DNA of 14,172 nt, taken from MFZZ01 sp964610165. Lineage in GTDB: Bacteria > Patescibacteriota > Microgenomatia > UBA1406 > GWC2-37-13. The DNA lies in NCBI GenBank assembly GCA_964610165.1, contig CAZSUZ010000030.1, positions 1 through 14,172 of the forward strand, in the 5' to 3' direction. Below the pieces are notes generated by a model. The model saw only the letters and a program-made list of their open reading frames with translations, was not told the origin of the DNA and searched no databases. Shown piece by piece: positions 6,174-13,957 of this stretch (positions are counted from its first letter, which is position 1; every line of letters starts with the position of its first letter). The translations under genes and the position numbers were made by a program.

Positions 6174-8908
6174 TTCGGTAGGAATGTTTTAATTAGCAAC
6201 AACATAAGTATTAAAAAAGTTACTCCAGAGATGTATAGGCATATTTTAAATATCAGCTCTGGCTTGTAGTAGATTGAAACATCGGTCGGGGCACTATCAT
6301 TGGCAAATACCATTCCATAGTAATCTCCAATAAAAGTTGGAGGAGATTTTCCCGCTACCCAATGGGTGTCAAAAGGAATCCTTATCGTGATCCAATCTTT
6401 AGAACTCGAAACAGAGTATCTTGTTTCAGATATTCTTTTAAATTCCGACTGGCTTTCATCAATCAAAATTGACGTTTTTGTATCACTCATATAATTGCCA
6501 ACGTTTTGAATTAAAACCAGCTTGGAGTCCTGTAACATTGTTTCGTATTTTGTTTTCTCAAAATTGATTATTTCTTCAGGAACTAACAATACATTGTCAA
6601 CAATTAGTTTTTCACCTGAAAGATTTAATAGTGTAATGTCCAAACTTTTATTTTCACTAATCTGAATCGGTGAACTTACGTACCACTCAAAACGTCTTTC
6701 TGCTCTATTTGAGGGAACATCTTCTTCTGTTCCATTTATAACTACTCGCAGTGGAGATTCACCTTGAGTACCATAATACGATATTGCCAGACGATATTTA
6801 CCACTTCTCAGCTTTTTTGTAGAATAATTTAGTTGGTCGTTCTTCTTAAGCGAAACAATACTTCTACCACTATTAAAGAAAATTCCCTTAACAATTTCTT
6901 GAGATATGTATGGTTCGTTTAGATTCCAATCCCGATCATAATCCCAAACCTCTTCTGCCATTGGAAGCGCGAACTGTTCTCGATATTGATTTAACCAGAG
7001 ATTATTTAGTTCCCCCTCATCTTCAAATATAATAGGAATTGTTGCGCCACCCATCTTAATAAAATTAGCAATGTTGAATGCTTGATTTAACAAAATAACA
7101 GTATATTTATCACCGATCATCTTATAAACATTGGAAAACGTATTGAGATTACCAACAACAAATAATAAACTTTTGTCATTAATAATTTTTTCAGGTGAAA
7201 TTTTATAAGTACTAATGTTGGCTCTATAGCTAATTAAGTCCACCCGTGTGTTATCTGACAAAAACTCTTTCCAATTATTCACTTCAGCAGAAGCAGATTG
7301 ATTATTTTGTATATTTTCATCAATTTTTATTGTATCTAAGCTCAATATTGAGAGGGGAAAAGAACCACTACTAGTAGCGTTTGTATAACCGTACAGCATC
7401 AGTTGTGCTAAATAACTATCAGGATAACCAGAATATTGAGCAAGTCCGTTTTTTGTAGCAACTAATGAGTCAAGCAATGATGTTTGTGTTCCAACTGAAG
7501 TACTATTTTCGTACCAGGAGTAGTTTGAAAGTAGCATATTTTGAGGAAAATAACTTAATCGTCCTACCGGGCTAGTACTGGACAATAGCTCTTGGGAATA
7601 TTCGGCAGGTATTTTGATTAAATTAATCGACTTACTAAAGTCAACCAGCATAAAAGGAAATAGGACAATAAACCACACATATATTACTAATACAAGTTTT
7701 TCAGCGATATATCTATTAACTCTTAGTTGAGAAACAGCAATCGAAATAACTAGAATGCAGCCAGCATAAAATCTGGTTGGGTCTCTAAATGGGTGAAGCA
7801 ACTCCAAGTCGCGATACAGCCATTCACTTAAAAACGACAGTGGTTCATTAAGGCCTTTGGATAAGAATGTAAAAAGTACTAAAGAGAAAAACATCGCTAT
7901 TGCTGTTTTTCTATGACTTTTATTACGAATATTGATAAATATTGCAAATAACCCAATTACGAAGAATCCATATTTTAGTATCACAATAGGAGTAATTGGA
8001 GTGTTACTTAAGCCAGTGATTCCCGAGTTTTCCAAACGCAACACGTTCATTACGTTGCTAGTAGCTCCATTGAATCTCACCGATGCTAAGTTTAGATATT
8101 GGTTTGGTAAAGTAACTGCGTATGGTGAATATACTGCAGAGGGAATTATCTGAAATACTAAAAGTAAGATTACTACAAATAAACTTAGAAGATGATATTT
8201 AATGTTTTGAATAAATACAACTAAACGACTGTGATCAATACTAAATAATATTATTATAATTATTAATAATATTATTAAAAAGTGCGGCTGGAATAAATAG
8301 ACTATTGCTGTCGCCAAAGCGCTACTGACTACGATCTTTATCTTATGTTCCTGCTGAGCATTCTTAAAATTGAAGAGTGCATACGAAAATAAGAAAGGGA
8401 GGAATGCGTAAGCTAAGTGTAACTGCCAGAATCCAGTCGATAACCTAAGAAATATCCATGGATTGAAGGCGTAAATTAACGAACTAACTATAGCCCAACC
8501 ATTACTTGCTCCGCTCCATCTAGAGCTTTTATAAAATACTACAAACGGTAATAGCAACACTATAAGGAGATAAAACCTATCCCACATAGAACCTAGTCCA
8601 TACTGCAATGTTGAGAAAAATAATAAGAGTGGCAAAACTCTAGACCCATTATTGGTACCAAAAACGCTTTCTTTTTGCGGGGGGACGGGCAGTCCAAGGT
8701 TGTAAGAGCCAAGGTTGAGTCTATCGGAGAATGATGATAATTTATCCTTTGCTAGTATACTGAAGTCGGAACTCTGTACAAATTCGCCAAAATAAATTAG
8801 GTAATCACCATCAGAAATATGTGGCTGAAAGATGTACAATGTTAAAGCAATTGCTGATAGCAGTATAAGAATTAAACTAGCAAATTGTTTCTTGGCGTTA
8901 ATAATCAT
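6161..8908 (-). CDS. Large GT-C-type membrane protein with CBM-like extracytoplasmic region (AftD/YfhO-like)
   Basis: This 915-residue protein has a membrane half and an extracytoplasmic half. Residues 1-425 hold about ten to twelve spans. After span 1 the outward loop has HISDGDYLIYF (30-40), an acidic GT-C-like position. The stretch YAFNPWIFLRLSTGFWQLHL (146-165) and LHPFRDPTRFY (371-381) resemble conserved elements of AftD-like and YfhO-like membrane glycosyltransferases. Residues 425-885 are polar: a possible alpha/beta region near 580-640, a beta-rich stretch at about 675-778 that reads like a carbohydrate-binding jelly roll (GKYRLAISYYG, VDNVLLVP), and a YfhO-like tail (IPFDTHWVAG to VSIYYKPE, about 844-884). 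A final span follows at 886-908. It probably transfers or processes sugars outside the cell from a lipid-linked donor. Databases may label such proteins '6-pyruvoyl-tetrahydropterin synthase-related', a misleading name. The start is fixed: upstream in-frame codons reach a stop with no start, and no ATG occurs before codon 108. Confidence 0.82.
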   Translation of the reverse strand: MIINAKKQFASLILILLSAIALTLYIFQPHISDGDYLIYFGEFVQSSDFSILAKDKLSSFSDRLNLGSYNLGLPVPPQKESVFGTNNGSRVLPLLLFFSTLQYGLGSMWDRFYLLIVLLLPFVVFYKSSRWSGASNGWAIVSSLIYAFNPWIFLRLSTGFWQLHLAYAFLPFLFSYALFNFKNAQQEHKIKIVVSSALATAIVYLFQPHFLIILLIIIIILFSIDHSRLVVFIQNIKYHLLSLFVVILLLVFQIIPSAVYSPYAVTLPNQYLNLASVRFNGATSNVMNVLRLENSGITGLSNTPITPIVILKYGFFVIGLFAIFINIRNKSHRKTAIAMFFSLVLFTFLSKGLNEPLSFLSEWLYRDLELLHPFRDPTRFYAGCILVISIAVSQLRVNRYIAEKLVLVIYVWFIVLFPFMLVDFSKSINLIKIPAEYSQELLSSTSPVGRLSYFPQNMLLSNYSWYENSTSVGTQTSLLDSLVATKNGLAQYSGYPDSYLAQLMLYGYTNATSSGSFPLSILSLDTIKIDENIQNNQSASAEVNNWKEFLSDNTRVDLISYRANISTYKISPEKIINDKSLLFVVGNLNTFSNVYKMIGDKYTVILLNQAFNIANFIKMGGATIPIIFEDEGELNNLWLNQYREQFALPMAEEVWDYDRDWNLNEPYISQEIVKGIFFNSGRSIVSLKKNDQLNYSTKKLRSGKYRLAISYYGTQGESPLRVVINGTEEDVPSNRAERRFEWYVSSPIQISENKSLDITLLNLSGEKLIVDNVLLVPEEIINFEKTKYETMLQDSKLVLIQNVGNYMSDTKTSILIDESQSEFKRISETRYSVSSSKDWITIRIPFDTHWVAGKSPPTFIGDYYGMVFANDSAPTDVSIYYKPELIFKICLYISGVTFLILMLLLIKTFLPKNIV

Positions 8909-8914
8909 ATTAGT
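8909..8914. promoter_or_regulatory. Six-base divergent junction between two start codons
   Basis: Only six bases (ATTAGT) lie between the ATG of the - strand gene at 8908 and the ATG of the + strand gene at 8915. Both promoters must therefore lie inside the opposite gene, or one start is wrong. For the + strand, AATAAT at 8900-8905 matches a -10 box at five of six positions and would place the transcript start about 3 bases before the ATG, which suits a leaderless message, but no good -35 is visible. No convincing - strand promoter was found. Confidence 0.35.
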
Positions 8915-10003
8915 ATGAAGATAGGCATAAACTCACGACTAATTCAGGGTAGGGAAACCGGTATCCCTAAATATATAAAGAAATTGTATCAAGCTATTCA
9001 AGTTCTGGACGAGGAGAATGAGTACATATTTTTTCAAACAAAAGAAATCAATACAATTGGGAAAACTAGAATACTTCAAATTCCAAATAACCAGGTTTTT
9101 TCTGTACTTTTTGATTTATTTATTGTTCACACATTAATAGTCCGAGAAAAGATTGACATATTTCATGCACCAGCGCACATAATGCCGCTAATTAAGAGAA
9201 AGAGCTGTAAATATATTCTTACCATTCACGATCTTTCTTTCCTCCGTTTTCCTAAACACAATAAGCTGCTATTTACCATCTATTACAAATTCATGATTAA
9301 AAGATCAATTAGTCAATCCGACCATATCATTGTTGACTCGCAGAATACAAAAAATGATGTTATGGAGTACTTTGGCACTAATGATAATAAGATTTCAGTC
9401 GTATATCCGGGGTTTGACCACAGCGATGTTAAGTTGAAAAAAACCAGAGATTATACGAATAAACCATATTTATTTACAGTTGCCACACACCCAAAAAGAA
9501 AGAATATTGATTTTTTACTTGAGTCATTTTCAAAATTAAAACAAAATTTTGCTGATTATGAACTAGTAATCTGCGGAGCAATAGACGAAGAACAAAAATC
9601 TAATATCTTAACTTTATCAAAACAGTTAAAAATCAGTGACTCAGTTAAAATATTGGGCTATATTGAAGATGATCAGACTTTTTCTAATCTCTACAAAAAT
9701 GCAACACTATTTATTTATCCAACCCTGTATGAGGGATTTGGCCTACCAGTTCTTGAGGCCATGGCTCATAAATGTCTCGTGGTAGCGTCAAATACAAGCT
9801 CCATTCCCGAAATACTGACAACTAAACAATTTCTATTTGACCCAAATGACTCTAATGATATCCTTAGAGTCATGCTAAATACTTTGAAACTGCCAGCGGT
9901 CAAGAAAAATGAAGCTATTATTCACAATTTCAATATATCAAAAAGATTTTCTTGGAATAAATCGGCTTTTGGACTATTGAACATTATTAGAACGTACTCA
10001 TAA
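8915..10003 (+). CDS. GT4 family glycosyltransferase (mannosyltransferase-like)
   Basis: This 362-residue GT-B enzyme has the classical two-domain layout. The N-terminus MKIGINSRLIQGRETGIPKY carries the glycine-containing loop of many GT4 mannosyltransferases and rhamnosyltransferases, followed by IDIFHAPAHIMP (about 87-98) and ILTIHDLSFLRFP (about 106-118). The donor domain shows the phosphate-binding basic residues in ATHPKRKNIDFLLESF (about 193-208) and the E-x7-E motif in YEGFGLPVLEAMAH (about 273-286). It should add a nucleotide-activated sugar to the glycan in the cytoplasm. An upstream in-frame TTG at 8885 would add ten residues, but it runs into the divergent gene and the family N-terminus fits ATG 8915. 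It begins the second + strand block and is followed after 24 bp by an FkbM methyltransferase gene, echoing the GT-to-FkbM order in the first block. Confidence 0.92.
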   Translation: MKIGINSRLIQGRETGIPKYIKKLYQAIQVLDEENEYIFFQTKEINTIGKTRILQIPNNQVFSVLFDLFIVHTLIVREKIDIFHAPAHIMPLIKRKSCKYILTIHDLSFLRFPKHNKLLFTIYYKFMIKRSISQSDHIIVDSQNTKNDVMEYFGTNDNKISVVYPGFDHSDVKLKKTRDYTNKPYLFTVATHPKRKNIDFLLESFSKLKQNFADYELVICGAIDEEQKSNILTLSKQLKISDSVKILGYIEDDQTFSNLYKNATLFIYPTLYEGFGLPVLEAMAHKCLVVASNTSSIPEILTTKQFLFDPNDSNDILRVMLNTLKLPAVKKNEAIIHNFNISKRFSWNKSAFGLLNIIRTYS

Positions 10004-10027
10004 TCTTGGTTAGAAAGTTCAAACAAT

Positions 10028-10876
10028 ATGATCAAATATTTCTACCTCTATCACATGATTGATAGTTTTTTCATACTGGCCAAATCTCAATTTAGAATTA
10101 TTACTAAAATTCATCTTTTTCTTATTTGGTCTAAAATTAATTTTAAATACTTTTTTCTATCTCCATTCTTTGACATTAAGACTGAAAAATTTCTCGGGAT
10201 GACGATTAAGTTTTTCAATTATGAAACATTTAGATATCTTTTCGAGGAAGTCTTTATTAGAAATGAATATTATTTTTTGAGCAAAAACAAAAAACCTATT
10301 ATTTTTGATTGTGGAGCCAACATTGGAATGACGGTTCTCTTTTTTAAATGGTTATATCCAGAATCAACTATATACGCGTTTGAGCCTAATATGTCCTCAT
10401 ACTCATTATTAGAATCTAATACTCATAGTAATAACTTCTCTAAAGTAAAGATAGAAAATACCGCCATTGGGGATAAGAATTCAAGAATTAACTTCTTCTT
10501 TGATCCCAATGATCCAGGGAGCATTGTCGCGAGCTCACTCATAGGACGAGCTCAATCTAGTCAAACAAGTGTTAAGGTTTATAAAATTAGCGACTATATT
10601 GATAATTTAAAAATATCGAAAGTTGATTTTTTGAAGATGGATATTGAGGGATCTGAATTTGTATCAATTATGGAACTCTCAAAAAATAACATGCTTCATA
10701 TTTTTTCCGAAATGGTTATTGAATATCATCACAACATTCTGAATAGTAAATCTAGTCTAGCTACTTTATTATCAGAATTGGAAAAACTAAAATACAATTA
10801 CCAAATTTATACAAAACCAATTCCACTTTACAAAAAAAATTCCTTCCAAGATATTTTGCTATATATTTATAAGTAA
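10028..10876 (+). CDS. FkbM family SAM-dependent methyltransferase (second copy)
   Basis: This 282-residue protein is another FkbM-type class I methyltransferase. Motif I is FDCGANIGMTVLF (93-105), the ribose-contacting acidic residue is in YAFEPNMSSY (116-125), and the FkbM signature FLKMDIEGSEF is at 201-211. The first 50 residues are rich in aromatic and hydrophobic residues and may associate with the membrane; an ATG at codon 10 is an alternative start. It should O-methylate a sugar or related intermediate of the glycan made here. It resembles the FkbM protein at 4610-5464 in its core motifs, but the N-terminal regions look different, so the two probably act on different positions or residues. 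Sampled lines of this gene are very AT-rich (11 of 60 G or C at 10081-10140). The next gene starts 6 bp after its stop. Confidence 0.92.
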   Translation: MIKYFYLYHMIDSFFILAKSQFRIITKIHLFLIWSKINFKYFFLSPFFDIKTEKFLGMTIKFFNYETFRYLFEEVFIRNEYYFLSKNKKPIIFDCGANIGMTVLFFKWLYPESTIYAFEPNMSSYSLLESNTHSNNFSKVKIENTAIGDKNSRINFFFDPNDPGSIVASSLIGRAQSSQTSVKVYKISDYIDNLKISKVDFLKMDIEGSEFVSIMELSKNNMLHIFSEMVIEYHHNILNSKSSLATLLSELEKLKYNYQIYTKPIPLYKKNSFQDILLYIYK

Positions 10877-10882
10877 TTAACA

Positions 10883-12940
10883 ATGACTAGGAAAGCAATA
10901 ATTTTACTAGGGGTATTAATATTACTTAACTGTATTGTTCATTTTCGCTGGGTTATCAATCATGGAGCAATGACTCATGGAGATTGGTATCCGATAAATA
11001 TTCAAAGCGTGGATTCATTTATCCGAGTACCCATGGTTTGGAGTTACGAGGCACTCGGTAGTGTTTCATTATCTAATTCAAGTCATCTACTGTTTACTAC
11101 TCTGGCATGGTTCTCTAAAATATTTTCTTATCCTTCGGCGCAAAAATTAACGTTACTATTCCCAATAATTATTCTAGGAATTCTTTCTCCATACTTGTTA
11201 TTTTCTTATAACTTTAAGTCAAAATTGGCTGTCTTCACTGCCACGATCATATACAACTTCAACACATATTTCTTAATGCTTCAAACTGGGCACCTAACAC
11301 TTGCACTCGCGTTTAGTTTCGCTCCTATAGTGGTTCTTTTATATCAAAAGACACTTACAAACCAAACACTTGTCTGGGCAATACTTTGCGGTTTGGCAGG
11401 TTGGATTCTAGGTATATTTGAATTCAGAGCACTTTATCTAACCTTACTGATATGTGCTAGTTACTACATATTTTCTGCGGTAATATCACGGAAAAAAAAG
11501 CTCTTGGATAATACAAATAACATTAAGCTTACATTTTTCGGAATAATTCCGATCATTATTATCGTATTACTCAACCTTTACTGGTTGGTGCCATGTTTCT
11601 CTACTGGTTCAATTTCATCAAATCAATTCTTTTCACGCGATTTATTTGGACAACAATTTTCTCAAGTCACCTACGCGCTCACTCTACATCACCCATTCTG
11701 GACAAATACTAAATATGAGTCATTTCATTTGCAACAAATCCCAATAATTGCATGGATAACACCTCTGTTATTTTCCATATCAGTCTTTTTAAGAAGCAAA
11801 CATAAGATTTCTTTATTCTATGCCCTAATAGCCCTCATCGGAGTTTTTCTTGTCAAACACTCAAACCCACCCATCGGGATGATTTATCAATGGTTATATG
11901 ATTATTTACCTGGTTTCAACGCTTTTAGAGAATCGAGTAAGTTTTATTTTCTAATAATGCTTGGATATGCTGGCTCCATCGGTTCACTCATAGAGTATGT
12001 GCAACAAAAGTATACTGGTAATTTGAGCAAATATTTTTCGCCAATTATTGTCCTTATTGCAATTGTACCCTTTTTATCTAACACAAAACCCCTGATCAAT
12101 GGAGAGATTGGAACATTGTTCATTGAGCGATCCATTCCAAGTGATTACCAGTTGCTCAATAACTATATTGATGCTGAACAATCATTCTTTCGTACCATGT
12201 GGATTCCCACACAATCTAGATGGGGTGCTTATACTGCTGACCACCCAATAATTAGCATTGTAAACCTTATCTATAATCACTCCAGTCAGCTATATTCCAA
12301 CTCGCCCGATTCTGTCAAAATTGAAAATCAAATAATTAATTTGATTGAGGATGAAAATTTTCCAAGAATTTTAGATAAATCACAAGTTAAGTATCTTATT
12401 ATTCCAACTAGAGATACTGATAATGATGATGACTTCTTCATTAACTATGGCAACAACAGAGAGATGTTTATTGATTCTTTGTCACAACAAACATACTTGA
12501 AAAAAATTGATATTGGATCAAAGGAACTTGTACTTTTTGAGTACATAAACTTTTCGGATGAAGGACTGATTGGGGTCTCCAATAGTATTAATAAACAGAT
12601 AGAAATCATTAACCCTACTAACATTTTAGTGAATTTTAAAACTACCGAGGACATCATTGTTATACATTTATTTCAATCTTTCAATCGTGGTTGGATAGCT
12701 ACATCTGAAGACGCAGGCACTCAGATAGAAATACTGCCCCAATCTGAATTGGATCAAATATTTACTAATTCATTCAGAGTATCTAAAAATACATCGCTGA
12801 GCAGTGAAGATACTACAGTCAATATCTCATTTCAGCCTCAAGATGCAATGAATAAATATTTAAAAGTTTCTCTACTGACATTATTGATTTGTCTTTTGTA
12901 TTTATCATACAAAATGATTAAATTATGTTTAAAAAAATAG
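10883..12940 (+). CDS. GT-C-type membrane protein, shorter paralogue of the 915-residue protein (YfhO/AftD-like)
   Basis: This 685-residue protein has about eleven to thirteen membrane spans in the first 410 residues, then an extracytoplasmic part and a last span near 660-680. It shares ordered landmarks with the 915-residue protein: an acidic loop after span 1 (HGDWYPINI, 32-40), a YNFN stretch followed by TGHLTLALAFSFAP (124-148), and FNAFRESSKFY (345-355). The tail FQSFNRGWIATSED (about 595-608) to VNISFQPQ (about 644-651) matches the layout of the YfhO C-terminal domain. The carbohydrate-binding-like stretch of the larger protein is absent. It probably transfers a sugar from a polyprenyl-linked donor outside the cell; donor and acceptor are unknown. 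ATG 10883 directly precedes the first span and follows the FkbM stop by 6 bp. Its end overlaps the next gene by 16 bp, so the two proteins may work together. Confidence 0.82.
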   Translation: MTRKAIILLGVLILLNCIVHFRWVINHGAMTHGDWYPINIQSVDSFIRVPMVWSYEALGSVSLSNSSHLLFTTLAWFSKIFSYPSAQKLTLLFPIIILGILSPYLLFSYNFKSKLAVFTATIIYNFNTYFLMLQTGHLTLALAFSFAPIVVLLYQKTLTNQTLVWAILCGLAGWILGIFEFRALYLTLLICASYYIFSAVISRKKKLLDNTNNIKLTFFGIIPIIIIVLLNLYWLVPCFSTGSISSNQFFSRDLFGQQFSQVTYALTLHHPFWTNTKYESFHLQQIPIIAWITPLLFSISVFLRSKHKISLFYALIALIGVFLVKHSNPPIGMIYQWLYDYLPGFNAFRESSKFYFLIMLGYAGSIGSLIEYVQQKYTGNLSKYFSPIIVLIAIVPFLSNTKPLINGEIGTLFIERSIPSDYQLLNNYIDAEQSFFRTMWIPTQSRWGAYTADHPIISIVNLIYNHSSQLYSNSPDSVKIENQIINLIEDENFPRILDKSQVKYLIIPTRDTDNDDDFFINYGNNREMFIDSLSQQTYLKKIDIGSKELVLFEYINFSDEGLIGVSNSINKQIEIINPTNILVNFKTTEDIIVIHLFQSFNRGWIATSEDAGTQIEILPQSELDQIFTNSFRVSKNTSLSSEDTTVNISFQPQDAMNKYLKVSLLTLLICLLYLSYKMIKLCLKK

Positions 12941-13911
12941 CAATCATTCTTTCAATTATTTTGCCATTGATTCCCATTGGTTTTCATATTTTTTATGCTG
13001 ATGAAGCATTTTCCCTCCTTACATATACACATAACGGCAAACATGCTAAAGAATCAATCGAACTAATAAACACCGTGTTGGAAAGCAAGGAGAATAATTT
13101 AGCCATAATCTCAATACCGCTTTTAATCCCTGAAAAATCGGTTGACGGAGATCTTACCTTTAAAATGAGAAAGGTAGGCGACACAAATTGGCTTCACATA
13201 TCAACATATAGTGGCATATTAGCGGTTAAAAGTGATCAGCTATTTGGATTTCCACCCATCAGTGACTCAAAATCAGTCTCTTATAATATTATGCTAACAC
13301 TTGAGTCAAAGAACCAATCTCTTCTAACAGTCGATCATTCAAGACCTCTAAAATCTAAATATAAGATGAATAAGACGATGATTACTGCAACAACTTCTAG
13401 CTTTATAGATTTTCTGTACAAAAAGACATATTTTTCTATACAAAATAATCCTTATTTTCTTTTTATGATTTTTATTTACTGGCTACCTGCACTAATATTT
13501 CTTTTGTATTTTACAAAGCATAAAGAGACCATACAAATACTGAATAAAGTTACATCCTCACATTTAGCAGAATTTTTGATTACGCAAAGAGATCAATTGT
13601 TGCTTATCACTGTTCTGTTTACTACTTTAGTAGAAATTATTGCTTTTCCTCAATATCAGAGTACTTTAACTACGATAATCTTAATTGCTCTCTGGATGTC
13701 TCTAATAGTAAAACAAATTATTTCAGCATTATTAATGACAATATTTACACTCACTCTTGTAATTATTTCACAAATTAGTTTTTACCTAATGTTTCTTAAC
13801 TCAAACCTTCCACAGAAATCAGGGTCTTGGGTACTAATATTTCTTATACTTATGGTTTTAAGAAATGTTTACCTCCTTAAACAAAAAGAAGGTGAAAGAA
13901 AGGGTAACTGA
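12925..13911 (+). CDS. Unrecognised membrane protein with N-terminal extracytoplasmic beta-rich domain
   Basis: I do not recognise this 328-residue protein with certainty. It starts inside the 3' end of the GT-C gene (16-bp overlap, different frame), so translation is probably coupled. Residues 7-24 form a signal anchor or first span. Residues 25-170 are polar and look beta-rich, probably outside the membrane, and contain FGFPPISDSKSVSY (107-120). From memory, a similar F-x-F-P-P-I-x-D-S pattern occurs in accessory domains of some exported glycosyltransferases. The rest carries about five spans (177-196, roughly 222-243, 246-264, 268-290 and 299-316) and a basic tail. No DxD, E-x7-E or methyltransferase motif is seen. 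It could be an accessory subunit of the adjacent GT-C protein, part of a glycan export system, or an enzyme of an unknown class. The stop is TGA at 13909-13911. Confidence 0.7.
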   Translation: MFKKIAIILSIILPLIPIGFHIFYADEAFSLLTYTHNGKHAKESIELINTVLESKENNLAIISIPLLIPEKSVDGDLTFKMRKVGDTNWLHISTYSGILAVKSDQLFGFPPISDSKSVSYNIMLTLESKNQSLLTVDHSRPLKSKYKMNKTMITATTSSFIDFLYKKTYFSIQNNPYFLFMIFIYWLPALIFLLYFTKHKETIQILNKVTSSHLAEFLITQRDQLLLITVLFTTLVEIIAFPQYQSTLTTIILIALWMSLIVKQIISALLMTIFTLTLVIISQISFYLMFLNSNLPQKSGSWVLIFLILMVLRNVYLLKQKEGERKGN

Positions 13912-13957
13912 AATGGCAACTTCTACATTACGATTTACGATGCTCTGCTACTGAGAT

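Noticed and set aside
7932..8153. Plus-strand open frame of 73 codons inside the 915-residue gene
   Set aside because: It is the complement of membrane-span codons, has no start context or family pattern, and is best explained as a shadow.
8885..8914. Upstream extension of the GT4 gene from a TTG at 8885
   Set aside because: The ten added residues overlap the start of the divergent gene and precede MKIGINSR, which matches the usual GT4 N-terminus, so ATG 8915 is preferred.
13914..13955. Short + strand frame from ATG 13914 (13 residues) after the unknown membrane protein
   Set aside because: It is too short and lacks any start context; the 46-bp gap also shows only a small TTACGA repeat and no terminator-like hairpin.
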